From DASZPL01 sp035550315 (lineage in GTDB: Bacteria; Actinomycetota; Actinomycetes; JAFAQI01): a stretch of 36,438 nt of DNA. Both the position numbers and the translations under genes were made by a program. Below, piece after piece: positions 7,223 through 14,330 of this stretch (position 1 is the first letter of the stretch; every line of letters begins with the position of its first letter). The stretch covers positions 1 through 36,438 of the forward strand of contig DASZPL010000170.1 of assembly GCA_035550315.1 (NCBI GenBank), written 5' to 3'. Under the pieces are notes generated by a model. It was not told the origin of the DNA. It saw only the letters and a program-made list of their open reading frames with translations, and ran no database searches.

Positions 7223-7534
7223 ATGAGCGCTGAAGACCTCGAGAAGTACGAAACCGAGATGGAGCTGCAGCTCTATCGGGAGTACCGCGACGTCGTCCGG
7301 CTGTTCAGCTACGTCGTCGAGACCGAGCGCCGGTTCTACCTCACCAACGAGGTCAAGGTGCTGCAGCACACCGACGCCGGCGAGACCTACTTCGAAGTCG
7401 TGATGCAGGACGCCTGGGTCTGGGACATGTACCGCCCCGCTCGGTTCGTGAAGAACGTGCGGGTGCTGACGTTCAAGGATGTGAACGTCGAGGAGCTGCC
7501 GAAGACCGACCTCGAGCTGCCCGAGGACTCCTAG
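7223..7534 (+). CDS. DUF2469 family protein
   Basis: 103 residues of the strongly conserved actinobacterial DUF2469 family, which almost always follows rnhB, as here (3 bases after its stop). The sequence is rich in acidic and aromatic residues (SAEDLEKYETEMELQLYREYRDVV, then FSYVVETERRFYLTN, DAWVWDMYRPARFV). The function is unknown; the size and composition suggest a small soluble cytoplasmic protein. No catalytic motif is visible. It is a good marker that the window is actinobacterial. Confidence 0.92.
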   Translation: MSAEDLEKYETEMELQLYREYRDVVRLFSYVVETERRFYLTNEVKVLQHTDAGETYFEVVMQDAWVWDMYRPARFVKNVRVLTFKDVNVEELPKTDLELPEDS

Positions 7535-7592
7535 CAGTCTTTGCGCCCGGGCTGGGTAGGGGAGCGGTGTCGAGCAACCAGGAGGCACCGCG

Positions 7593-7847
7593 ATGACCGA
7601 GAGCCAGACCGGCGGCGAGCCGCAGACCGAGGACAACCCGCCGGCCGCCGATCGGCCGACCGACGAGCCAACCGCGCCCGCGACCCCCGACACGTCGTCG
7701 CAGTCCGGCGACCCCGAGGGCGGCAGCGGCGTCCGGCCCGGCGAGCAGATCCCGCCGGGCAAGCCCGACGGCGAGGTCGACACCCGGCCGAACCACCCCG
7801 GCGCCGCCTCCTCCCCGGGCCGCGACGTCCACACCCCGCCGCGTTGA
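7593..7847 (+). CDS. Small disordered hypothetical protein
   Basis: 84 residues, almost wholly Pro, Gly, Glu, Asp, Thr and Ser (TESQTGGEPQTEDNPP..., ending GRDVHTPPR), with no hydrophobic segment, so it should be intrinsically disordered and soluble. I recognise no family. The case for a real gene is the ribosome-binding site AGGAGG at 7580-7585 with a 7-base spacer before the ATG, one of the best in the window. It stands alone between DUF2469 (58 bases before) and yraN (77 bases after). A small chance remains that it is a chance frame in GC-rich DNA. Confidence 0.6.
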   Translation: MTESQTGGEPQTEDNPPAADRPTDEPTAPATPDTSSQSGDPEGGSGVRPGEQIPPGKPDGEVDTRPNHPGAASSPGRDVHTPPR

Positions 7848-7896
7848 CGGCGTAGTCCACAGAGAACCCGGACCGACCGCCGCGCCCCCGCCGACA

Positions 7897-7917
7897 CCGC
7901 CAGGGTGGCGGCGGAGG
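7897..7917 (+). promoter_or_regulatory. Hairpin abutting the yraN ribosome-binding site
   Basis: CCGCCA (7897-7902), loop GGG, TGGCGG (7906-7911) forms a 6-bp stem that ends 1 base before the Shine-Dalgarno GGAGG (7913-7917), which has a 7-base spacer to the GTG of yraN. The hairpin could affect translation of the yraN-comM-dprA operon; it does not cover the Shine-Dalgarno itself. In GC-rich DNA such stems also arise by chance. Confidence 0.3.
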
Positions 7918-7924
7918 TGATGGC

Positions 7925-8278
7925 GTGCGCGCGAAGGATGCGGTGGGTCAGTACGGCGAGGCCGTCGCGGCCCGCCACCTGGCCGACGCCGGGCTGACCG
8001 TCGTCGCCCGCAACTGGCGTTGTGCCGCCGGCGAGATCGACCTGGTCGCACTCGACCGCGACACCCTCGTCATCTGCGAGGTCAAGACCCGCTCGACCGG
8101 CTACTGCACCCCGGCGGAGGCGGTCACCCGGAAGAAGGCCGCGAAGCTGCGGGAGCTCGCGCTGTGGTGGTTGCGCGAGCACCCCGGCGACGGCCGCGAC
8201 ATCCGGTTCGACGTCGTCAGCGTCGTGCTGCCGCGCGCCGGAGCGGCGCAGGTCGAGCACCTGCGGGCGGTGCTCTGA
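7925..8278 (+). CDS. YraN/UPF0102 family nuclease-fold protein
   Basis: 117 residues, usual length for UPF0102. The restriction-endonuclease-like core is visible: GQYGEAVAARHLADAGLTVVARNWR, then GEIDLVALDRDTLVICEVKTRS (about 35-56), where Asp and the E-x-K pair match the PD-(D/E)XK metal site. The family is tied by gene neighbourhood to recombination and natural transformation genes (comM, dprA), and no firm biochemical role is known for the bacterial members. GTG at 7925 was chosen for its Shine-Dalgarno; a nearby ATG at 7920 is in another frame. Its TGA overlaps the comM ATG. Confidence 0.9.
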   Translation: MRAKDAVGQYGEAVAARHLADAGLTVVARNWRCAAGEIDLVALDRDTLVICEVKTRSTGYCTPAEAVTRKKAAKLRELALWWLREHPGDGRDIRFDVVSVVLPRAGAAQVEHLRAVL

Positions 8279-9825
8279 TGGGCCTCGCCCGGACGCAGTC
8301 GGTCGCCCTGACCGGGCTCGATGCCCACGTCGTGGCGGTCGAGGCCGACATCGCGCCCGGCCTGCCGGCCGTGGCCTGGACCGGCCTTCCCGACACCGCG
8401 GTGCGGCAGTCCAGCGAGCGGGTCAAGGCGGCGGTGAACAACAGCGGCGAGACGTGGCCGTCGTCGCGGCGGATCACGGTCGGTCTGTCGCCCGCATCGG
8501 TCCGCAAGTCCGGCAGCGGCTTCGATTTGGCAGTCGCCGTCGCCGTGCTCGCCGCCGCCGAGGCGCTCGACCGGGAGGCGGTGCGTGACCTCGTGCTGAT
8601 CGGCGAGCTCGGGCTCGACGGCCGGGTGCAGCCGGTGACCGGTGTGCTGCCGGCGGTGATCGGCGCGGTGCGGCACGGCGCCGATCGCGTCGTGGTGCCG
8701 CGCGGCAACGCCCGGGAGGCACGCTTGGTGCCGGGCCTGCAGGTGACCGCCGTGGGCTCGCTGGCCGAGCTGTGTGCGGTGCTGCGGGGCGAGTGGGTCG
8801 ACGTCGCCGAGCCGGACGAGCCGGAGCCAGCGGTGGCGCGTCCCGAGCCCGACATGGCCGACGTCGTGGGCCAGGAGCCGGCGCGGTTCGCGGTCGAGGT
8901 CGCCGCCGCCGGCGGTCACCATCTGTATCTGCAAGGGCCGCCGGGCGTCGGCAAGACGATGCTCGCCGAGCGGCTGCCCGGGCTGCTGCCCGACCTCGAC
9001 GAGCAGTCGGCGCTCGAGGTGACGTCGATCCACTCGCTGCTCGGCAAGCTGGAGCGGGGTCGCCCGCTGCTGACCCGCCCGCCGTACTGCGCACCGCACC
9101 ACTCGGCGACCATGGCGTCGCTGGTCGGGGGCGGCGCCGGCATCGCGCGACCCGGCGTCATCTCGCTGGCGCACTGCGGAGTGCTGTTTCTCGACGAGGC
9201 GGCGGAGTTCAGCCGCCAGGCGCTCGACTCGCTCCGGCAGCCGCTCGAGGCCGGCGTCGTCACGCTCAGCCGGGTCGCCGGAGTCGCGACCTACCCGGCG
9301 CGTTTCCTGCTGGTGATCGCCGCGAATCCGTGCCCGTGCGGGCGAGCCGACACCGCCGACGCCGCATCCTGCAGCTGCACCGCGAACCAACTCCGGCTCT
9401 ACCGCGACAAGCTGTCGGGTCCGCTCCGTGACCGGCTCGACGTGCGGGCACGGCTGGCGCCGATCAGCCGGTCGATTCTCACCGCCGGGGCCGGCGGCGA
9501 GCCGACGGCTGTCGTCCGTGCGCGGGTCGAGGCGGCCCGCGAGCGCGCCCGACACCGGTTGCGCGGCACGCCGTGGAGCAGCAACGCCGAGCTGCCGGGG
9601 CCGGTGCTGCGCCGCGACTGGCCGGCGCCTGCAGCCGCGACCCGGCAGCTGCAGATCGACCTCGACCGCGGCCGGCTGTCGAATCGCGCGGTCGATCGGG
9701 TGATGAAGGTTGCCTGGACCGTGGCCGACCTGGCCGGACACGACCGCCCCGACGTCAACGACGTGGCCGCCGCCCGGTCGCTGCGCTACGGCTGCGACGT
9801 CGACACTCTGGCGCAGTCGGCATGA
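8278..9825 (+). CDS. comM: ComM-like Mg-chelatase-type AAA+ ATPase
   Basis: 515 residues, standard length. The N-terminal domain (1-170) has a Lon-protease-like fold (GLPAVAWTGLPDTAVRQSSERVKAAV, GSGFDLAVAVAVLAA). The AAA+ domain has Walker A GPPGVGKT at 220-227 and Walker B LFLDEAAEF, then an insert NPCPCG...CSCT whose four cysteines may bind zinc, and a C-terminal Mg-chelatase domain. In Vibrio and Acinetobacter ComM is a hexameric helicase that promotes branch migration during natural transformation; the same job in recombination is likely here given dprA next to it. The frame is open far upstream, but the ATG overlapping the yraN stop fits the family start. Confidence 0.93.
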   Translation: MGLARTQSVALTGLDAHVVAVEADIAPGLPAVAWTGLPDTAVRQSSERVKAAVNNSGETWPSSRRITVGLSPASVRKSGSGFDLAVAVAVLAAAEALDREAVRDLVLIGELGLDGRVQPVTGVLPAVIGAVRHGADRVVVPRGNAREARLVPGLQVTAVGSLAELCAVLRGEWVDVAEPDEPEPAVARPEPDMADVVGQEPARFAVEVAAAGGHHLYLQGPPGVGKTMLAERLPGLLPDLDEQSALEVTSIHSLLGKLERGRPLLTRPPYCAPHHSATMASLVGGGAGIARPGVISLAHCGVLFLDEAAEFSRQALDSLRQPLEAGVVTLSRVAGVATYPARFLLVIAANPCPCGRADTADAASCSCTANQLRLYRDKLSGPLRDRLDVRARLAPISRSILTAGAGGEPTAVVRARVEAARERARHRLRGTPWSSNAELPGPVLRRDWPAPAAATRQLQIDLDRGRLSNRAVDRVMKVAWTVADLAGHDRPDVNDVAAARSLRYGCDVDTLAQSA

Positions 9826-11003
9826 CCGCCGCCGATGACGAGGAGCGGATCGCCCGCGCGGTGTTGCTCCGGGTGGCGGAGCCGGCCACCAAAGGCGTGG
9901 TGCGTCATGTCCGCGCGGTCGGGCCGATCGAGGCGGTCGACGACATCCGCCGCGGTCGCGCGATCCCGGACGTCGACGTCGCTGCGCTGCAGCAGCGAGC
10001 GCTCGGCGCCGACGGCGATGCCGAGATCGAGGCGGGGGCCCGGCTCGGTGCCCGGCTGCTTTGTCCCAGGGATGCGGACTGGCCGCCGGCGCTGGACGAC
10101 CTCGCCGGGCTCGACGCCGACTGCTTCGGGCTGTGGGTCCGCGGCGCCGTCGCGCTGGCCGACGCCTGCCGCGAGGCGGTCGCCATCGTCGGCACCCGGG
10201 CGGCGACGTCCTACGGCGTGCAGGTGGCCGGCGATCTCGCGGCCGGTGTCGCCGAGCGAGGCTGGACCGTCGTGTCCGGCCTGGCCTTCGGCATCGACGC
10301 CGCGGCGCACCGGGGGGCGCTCGCCGTCGGCGGGCTCACCGTGGGGGTGCTCGCCTGCGGCGTCGACGTCCCGTACCCACGCGCGCACCGGTCGCTGTGC
10401 GACCGGCTGGTGGCCGACGGCGCCTTGGTCAGCGAGCACCCACCCGGCACGGCGCCGCAGCGCCCTCGCTTTCTCGTGCGCAACCGGCTGATCGCCGCGC
10501 TCGCGGCCGGCACCGTCGTGGTCGAGGCGGCGCCGCGCAGCGGTGCGCGCTCGACCGCGCGGCACGCGGCGGAGCTCTACCGCCACGTCATGGTCGTTCC
10601 CGGCCCTGTGACCTCGACGCTGTCCGCCGGCTGCCACCAGCTGCTGCGCGACCGGCCGGACGCCGTGCTCGTCACCAAGGCCGACGAGGTGATCGAGCAG
10701 ATCGGTCCGCTCGGCGCGTTCGCCGAGCGGGTCAGCGGTCCGGTGCGCCGGCGCGACCTGCTCGGCCCGGCGGTCAGCCGCGTGCTCGACGCCGTACCCG
10801 TCATGCGCCCGGTCGCGGCCGCGAAGATCGCCGTCACCGCCGGGATGCGCGCCGACGCCGTCGCTGCCGCGCTCGCCGCGCTGGCGGTGCACGGGCTGGT
10901 CGAGCAGTCCGACTGGGGCTGGCGGATGACCAAACTGGGCCGCGCCGAACGCCGCCACCAACCAGACCGTCGCGACGAGGAGCTGCCGCTCGCCTGGTTG
11001 TGA
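9822..11003 (+). CDS. dprA: DNA-processing protein DprA
   Basis: 393 residues. DprA binds incoming single-stranded DNA and loads RecA in transformation. The N-terminal SAM-like part (1-80) precedes the Rossmann-like core: AIVGTRAATSYGVQVAGDLA, VVSGLAFGIDAAAHRGAL, GVLACGVDVPYPRAH, RFLVRNRLIAALAAGTVVVEA. A winged-helix domain follows (about 305-375: VLDAVPVMRPVAAAKIAVTAGMRADAVAAALAALAVHGLVEQ), ending WRMTKLG. ATG overlaps the comM stop. With yraN and comM it forms a recombination operon that runs on into xerC. Confidence 0.94.
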   Translation: MTAADDEERIARAVLLRVAEPATKGVVRHVRAVGPIEAVDDIRRGRAIPDVDVAALQQRALGADGDAEIEAGARLGARLLCPRDADWPPALDDLAGLDADCFGLWVRGAVALADACREAVAIVGTRAATSYGVQVAGDLAAGVAERGWTVVSGLAFGIDAAAHRGALAVGGLTVGVLACGVDVPYPRAHRSLCDRLVADGALVSEHPPGTAPQRPRFLVRNRLIAALAAGTVVVEAAPRSGARSTARHAAELYRHVMVVPGPVTSTLSAGCHQLLRDRPDAVLVTKADEVIEQIGPLGAFAERVSGPVRRRDLLGPAVSRVLDAVPVMRPVAAAKIAVTAGMRADAVAAALAALAVHGLVEQSDWGWRMTKLGRAERRHQPDRRDEELPLAWL

Positions 11004-11068
11004 GCGCCGCGCCGACTCGTTCCGCGTGGTGGCTTGACCCGCGCCGGGGCGGCGGCAAGCGTGACGTC

Positions 11069-11992
11069 GTGACTGCCGCGCCGGTCGAGCTCCCGCCGGG
11101 CTTCGCCGACCCGCTGGACCGCTACGTCGAACACCTGCGGTTCGAGCGCGGCCTGTCCGAACACACCGTGCGCGCGTACGCCGGCGACCTCACCAGCCTG
11201 TTCGACCACGCCGCCCGGCTGCAGTGCGACACCGTGAGCGGCCTCACCGTCGGCACGCTGCGGTCCTGGCTGGCCCGACTGCACAGCCAGGGCGCGAGCC
11301 GGTCCACGCTCGCCCGCCGCGCGTCCGCCGCGCGAGCGTTCACGGCGTGGGCGGTCCGCGACGGGCTGCTCGAGACCGACCCGGGTCTGCACCTGGCATC
11401 GCCCAAGGCGCGCCGCCCGCTGCCGGACGTGCTGCGGGCCGAGGAGGCCGGCGCCGTGCTGGACGCCGCCGACGCCGACGAGAGCCTGCTCGGGCTGCGC
11501 GATGCGGCCGTCATGGAGCTGCTGTACGCCACCGCCGCCCGGGTGAGCGAGTTGTGCGGTCTCGACGTCGACGACGTCGACACCGGCCGTCGTACGGTGC
11601 GGCTGCTGGGCAAGGGCGACAAGGAGCGCACCGTGCCGCTCGGGCAGCCGGCGCTCGACGCGGTGCAGCGCTACCTCGCCCGCAGCCGGCCGCGGCTGGC
11701 CACCCCCGACAGCGGGCCGGCGCTGCTGCTCGGCGCGCGCGGCCGCCGGCTCGACCCGCGCACGGCACGACGGGTCGTGCACCAGCGGCTGGCCGCCGTC
11801 CCGGGCCTCGCTGACCTCGGACCGCACGGACTGCGGCACACCGCAGCGACGCATCTGATCGAAGGCGGGGCGGATCTGCGCAGCGTTCAGGAGATGTTGG
11901 GCCACGCTACGCTCGCGACGACCCAGATTTACACCCACGTCTCGATCGAGCGACTGCGAGCGACGTATGAGCGGGCCCACCCCAGAGCGTGA
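11069..11992 (+). CDS. xerC: Tyrosine recombinase XerC
   Basis: 307 residues from the chosen GTG. XerC acts with XerD at dif to resolve chromosome dimers. The SAM-like N-terminal domain (13-105: DPLDRYVEHLRFERGLSEHTVRAYAGDL) is followed by the catalytic domain with the complete set: Arg158 (ATAARVSELCGL), Lys182 (GKGDKERTVPL), His253 and Arg256 (HGLRHTAATHL), His279 (MLGHATLATTQIYTHVS) and Tyr288. An alternative GTG at 11000, overlapping the dprA stop, would add 23 residues (AAPTRSAWWLDPRRGGG); I prefer 11069 on family length, but translational coupling makes 11000 possible. The 3' end overlaps whiG by 26 bases. Full conservation argues for a housekeeping XerC and not a decayed integrase. Confidence 0.9.
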   Translation: MTAAPVELPPGFADPLDRYVEHLRFERGLSEHTVRAYAGDLTSLFDHAARLQCDTVSGLTVGTLRSWLARLHSQGASRSTLARRASAARAFTAWAVRDGLLETDPGLHLASPKARRPLPDVLRAEEAGAVLDAADADESLLGLRDAAVMELLYATAARVSELCGLDVDDVDTGRRTVRLLGKGDKERTVPLGQPALDAVQRYLARSRPRLATPDSGPALLLGARGRRLDPRTARRVVHQRLAAVPGLADLGPHGLRHTAATHLIEGGADLRSVQEMLGHATLATTQIYTHVSIERLRATYERAHPRA

Positions 11993-12797
11993 GGCCGCAG
12001 CGGCGGATCACGATCTCGCGGTGGACGCCGACGACACCGAGGCGGCGATTGCCGCGCTCTGGCGCGACTACAAGCAGACGAACGACCCACGGCTGCGCGA
12101 GCGGCTGATCCTGCACTACTCGCCGCTGGTGAAGTACGTCGCCGGCCGGGTCGGTGCCGGCCTGCCGCCGAATGTGGAGCAGGCCGACCTGGTGTCGTAC
12201 GGCGTGTTCGGGCTGATCGACGCGATCGAGAAGTTCGACCTCGGCCGCGAGATCAAGTTCGAGACCTACGCGATCAACCGGATCCGCGGCTCGATCATCG
12301 ACGAGTTGCGGGCGATCGACTGGATCCCGCGCTCGGTGCGGTCGAAGGCCCGCGACGTAGAGAAGGCGTACGCCCGGCTGGAAGCGACGCTGCATCGCAC
12401 CCCGGACGAGGAAGAGGTGGCCGCCGAGCTGAAGATCAGCGTCGACGAGCTGCGGACGATCTTCTCGCAGGTGTCCTACGTCAACGTCGCGGCGCTCGAC
12501 GAGCTGCTCACCGCCGGCGGTGACCGCGGCGACAGCGTGACGCTGGGCGACACGCTGCAGGACGCCCGCGCCGAGGACCCGATGCTGGCGTTCGAGAGCG
12601 AGGAGACGAAATACCTGCTCGCCCGCGCCGTCAACGCGCTGCCCGAGCGGGAGAAGGTCGTGATCAGCCTCTACTACTACGAAGGCTTGACGTTGGCCGA
12701 GATCGGACAGGTGCTCGGCGTCACCGAGAGCCGGATATGCCAGATGCACACCAAAGCGGTGTTGCAGCTGCGCGCCAAGCTCGCCGACACCGACTAG
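11967..12797 (+). CDS. whiG: RNA polymerase sigma factor, WhiG/FliA type
   Basis: 276 residues, sigma-70 group 3. Regions 2 (LWRDYKQTNDPRLRERLILHYSPLVKYVAGRVG...FETYAINRIRGSIIDELRAIDWIPRSVR), 3 (KAYARLEATLHRTPDEEEVAAEL) and 4 (LPEREKVVISLYYYEGLTLAEIGQVLGVTESRICQMHTKAVLQLR) are all present. In Streptomyces WhiG commits aerial hyphae to sporulation; in motile actinobacteria the homologue transcribes flagellar genes. The place next to dprA/xerC and before rpsB matches whiG of Streptomyces. It starts within the last 26 bases of xerC. Its TAG stop shares the palindrome CTAG with the TAG of the convergent merR gene. Whether it serves sporulation or motility cannot be told from the window. Confidence 0.92.
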   Translation: MSGPTPEREAAAADHDLAVDADDTEAAIAALWRDYKQTNDPRLRERLILHYSPLVKYVAGRVGAGLPPNVEQADLVSYGVFGLIDAIEKFDLGREIKFETYAINRIRGSIIDELRAIDWIPRSVRSKARDVEKAYARLEATLHRTPDEEEVAAELKISVDELRTIFSQVSYVNVAALDELLTAGGDRGDSVTLGDTLQDARAEDPMLAFESEETKYLLARAVNALPEREKVVISLYYYEGLTLAEIGQVLGVTESRICQMHTKAVLQLRAKLADTD

Positions 12798-13114
12798 CTC
12801 AACTGCGACGCGCGCTCGCGGGCGAGCTCTCGCTTGAGCGCGGCTACTTCGGCCTGCAACTCGAGGACCCGGCGCACGCCGTTGAGCGTCAAGCCGTCGT
12901 CGATCAGCGTCATCACCGTTTGCAACCGGTCGATGTCGTTGCGGCTGTAGCGGCGCTGCCGGCCGTCGGAGCGCGCCGGGCAGACCACGTCCTGGGCGTC
13001 CAGCCGGCGCAGGAACGCCTGCTGGACGCCCAGGATGTCGGCGACCTGCCCGACCGTGAATAACGGCGCGGCGGCGTCGTTGAGCAGCCGGGTCGTCGGT
13101 TCACGGTCGGACAT
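12794..13114 (-). CDS. MerR-family regulator, HspR-like
   Basis: 106 residues. A winged helix-turn-helix of MerR type: LFTVGQVADILGVQQAFLRRLDAQDVV at 18-44, then GRQRRYSRNDIDRLQTVMTLIDDG at 51-74, and a coiled-coil ELQAEVAALKRELARE at the end. The layout, with no effector domain after the coil, is that of HspR, the repressor of heat-shock operons. It lies 25 bases downstream of hsp20 on the same strand, so a feedback loop is likely (inference). The ATG at 13114 has GGAGA 5-9 bases upstream; a longer frame to 13198 has no conserved sequence and would overlap hsp20. It converges on whiG with a 4-base overlap. Confidence 0.85.
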   Translation of the reverse strand: MSDREPTTRLLNDAAAPLFTVGQVADILGVQQAFLRRLDAQDVVCPARSDGRQRRYSRNDIDRLQTVMTLIDDGLTLNGVRRVLELQAEVAALKRELARERASQLS

Positions 13115-13139
13115 CAGGTCTCCGTTCGGTGATGACGGG

Positions 13140-13592
13140 TCAGCTGGTCTCGCCGGTGTTGGCCTCGCCCGAGTCGATCGCGGTGCGGGCCGGCTCACCC
13201 GGCCGGACCTCGATCTTGCGCGGCTTCGCCTGCTCGGCGAGCGGCAGCCGCACGGTCAGCACGCCGTCGACGTAGTCGGCGTCGACCCGCGCGCCGTCGA
13301 CCCACTCCGGGATGCGCAGCCGGCGGGTGACCGTGCCGTCGAACCGCTCCTGCAACAGCAGCTGGTCGCCCTCGCCATACACCGTGTGACGCTCGGCCGC
13401 GACCGTCAGCGTGCGGTTTTCGACGGTAACGCCGATCGCGTCGACCGCGACACCCGGCAAGTCGAAGCGCACAACCAGCTCGTCGCCGCGACGGATGACG
13501 TCCATCGCCGCGCCTCCGTCGGCGCTGCCGAGAACATGCTTCGACATCCGGTCGAACTCAGCCAGGAAGGGGTCGATCCGCTCCAGCAACAT
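13140..13592 (-). CDS. Small heat-shock protein, Hsp20/alpha-crystallin family
   Basis: 150 residues. An ATP-independent holdase chaperone that forms oligomers in the cytoplasm. The alpha-crystallin domain runs from about 30 to 120 (MDVIRRGDELVVRFDLPGVAVDAIGVTVENRTLTVAAER, then ERFDGTVTRRLRIPEWVDGARVDADYVDGVLTVRLPL); KIEV near 127-130 supplies the I/V-x-I/V tail motif for oligomer contacts. The start at 13592 has a perfect Shine-Dalgarno, AGGAGG read on the minus strand (13599-13604) with a 6-base spacer, indicating high translation. It leads the hsp20-merR pair and has its own promoter with two palindromes. A longer frame to 13793 lies over the M23 gene and is rejected. Confidence 0.94.
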   Translation of the reverse strand: MLLERIDPFLAEFDRMSKHVLGSADGGAAMDVIRRGDELVVRFDLPGVAVDAIGVTVENRTLTVAAERHTVYGEGDQLLLQERFDGTVTRRLRIPEWVDGARVDADYVDGVLTVRLPLAEQAKPRKIEVRPGEPARTAIDSGEANTGETS

Positions 13593-13608
13593 GGGGCACC
13601 TCCTCGGT

Positions 13609-13633
13609 GGTCGTCGGAACCGTTCCGACAACC
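13609..13633. promoter_or_regulatory. Palindrome in hsp20 5' region, candidate operator
   Basis: Arms GTCGGAAC (13613-13620) and GTTCCGAC (13622-13629) around a single central base, extended by GGT (13609-13611) and ACC (13631-13633) with one mismatched pair between. Near-perfect 25-bp dyad just downstream of the proposed -10 and 4 bases upstream of the Shine-Dalgarno region. It may be bound by the MerR-type protein or another repressor, or fold as an RNA hairpin near the mRNA 5' end. Confidence 0.55.
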
Positions 13634-13661
13634 TGATACCACATTTGACGAGTACTGGCAA
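13633..13661 (-). promoter_or_regulatory. Predicted hsp20-merR promoter
   Basis: On the minus strand TTGCCA (13656-13661) and TATCAG (13633-13638) are separated by 17 bases: a 5/6 match to the -35 and a reasonable -10 at ideal spacing, in the 86-base gap between the M23 peptidase and hsp20. Transcription would start near 13626, inside the downstream palindrome. Confidence 0.55.
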
Positions 13662-13664
13662 CTC
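13650..13664. promoter_or_regulatory. HAIR-like core over the hsp20 -35
   Basis: GAGT (13650-13653), 7 bases, ACTC (13661-13664). This is the central part of the HspR inverted repeat HAIR (CTTGAGT-N7-ACTCAAG) with the correct spacing; the outer three bases of each arm do not match. The predicted -35 hexamer lies inside it, so binding would block RNA polymerase. Confidence 0.4.
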
Positions 13665-13678
13665 TACTTGTAGGTTTC

Positions 13679-14218
13679 CTATTCCGTTAATCCGAGGTCG
13701 CGATGGAGGGGCAGCAGCCGCACCCGGGCGCGGCCGACCAGCGCCAAGGGGTCGAGGTAGACCCCGCCGCGGAGCAGGCCCCAGTGCAGGCACGCGGCCG
13801 GTGCGCAGTGCGAACCCGCGACCACGAGATGGCCGAGCACGTCGCCGGCCGCGACCCGCTGCCCGACCCGCACCTGCGGCCGGACCGGCTGGTACGTCGT
13901 GCGCAGCTGCCCGGATGCGACGCTCACCACGCCGACGTTCGCCACCGCTCCGGCGAAGCTGACCACGCCCGCACCGGCCGCCAGCACACGCTCGCCGGGC
14001 CTGCCGGCGAGGTCAACGCCCCGGTGGCCGGGCAGCCACGGCTCGGCCGGCGGGTCGAACCCCCGCACGACCCGCACCGGGGGCGGCAGCGGCCACCGCC
14101 AGCCGGCCGGCGCGGCGGTCGGCCCGACCGGTCGTGCCGCGGGCGACGCCGTCGTCGGCATGAGAGAAAGGGCAGCCACGATGGCTGCCGCACACCCCGC
14201 CCGGCGACCGGCTCGCAT
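13679..14218 (-). CDS. Exported M23-family metallopeptidase-like protein
   Basis: 179 residues with a signal peptide (RAGRRAGCAAAIVAALSLMPTTASPA) and a LytM/M23 domain (about 40-165). Zinc ligands His65 and Asp69 are in HRGVDLAG; His145 in CLHWG. Active M23 enzymes have H-x-H at the second site, but here the first His is Cys143 (C-L-H), as I recall from other actinobacterial homologues beside rpsB. M23 enzymes cut peptide cross-links of peptidoglycan; here hydrolysis or merely wall binding is possible. Cys138 and Cys143 may pair as a disulfide. It is divergent from rpsB across 309 bases, and upstream of hsp20 on the same strand. The ATG at 14218 lacks a strong ribosome-binding site; the stop is set by TAG at 13679-13681. 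Confidence 0.88.
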   Translation of the reverse strand: MRAGRRAGCAAAIVAALSLMPTTASPAARPVGPTAAPAGWRWPLPPPVRVVRGFDPPAEPWLPGHRGVDLAGRPGERVLAAGAGVVSFAGAVANVGVVSVASGQLRTTYQPVRPQVRVGQRVAAGDVLGHLVVAGSHCAPAACLHWGLLRGGVYLDPLALVGRARVRLLPLHRDLGLTE

Positions 14219-14316
14219 CCCGTCACGGTGCGCCGGACACGCCTTGCGGCGGCCGCCCGCAGCCCGGACTGTGGAGCGCGGCGGCTCGCGCCGCAGCGGT
14301 GGACGCGCGGTCAACG

Positions 14317-14322
14317 TAGACT
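14317..14322 (+). promoter_or_regulatory. Predicted -10 of the rpsB promoter
   Basis: TAGACT in the 309-base gap between the M23 gene and rpsB; a good TANNNT -10. No close match to TTGACA lies 17 bases upstream, which is common for actinobacterial ribosomal promoters. Transcription would start near 14329, leaving a leader of about 200 bases. Confidence 0.45.
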
Positions 14323-14330
14323 GATCGCAG

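Noticed and set aside
11000..11068. GTG at 11000 as the start of xerC
   Set aside because: Possible by coupling to dprA, but the added 23 residues are unlike XerC and the family length fits 11069 better; kept as an alternative.
13633..13681. Terminator of the M23 gene in the gap before hsp20
   Set aside because: The dyads there better fit a promoter and operators, and no T-run follows them on the minus strand.
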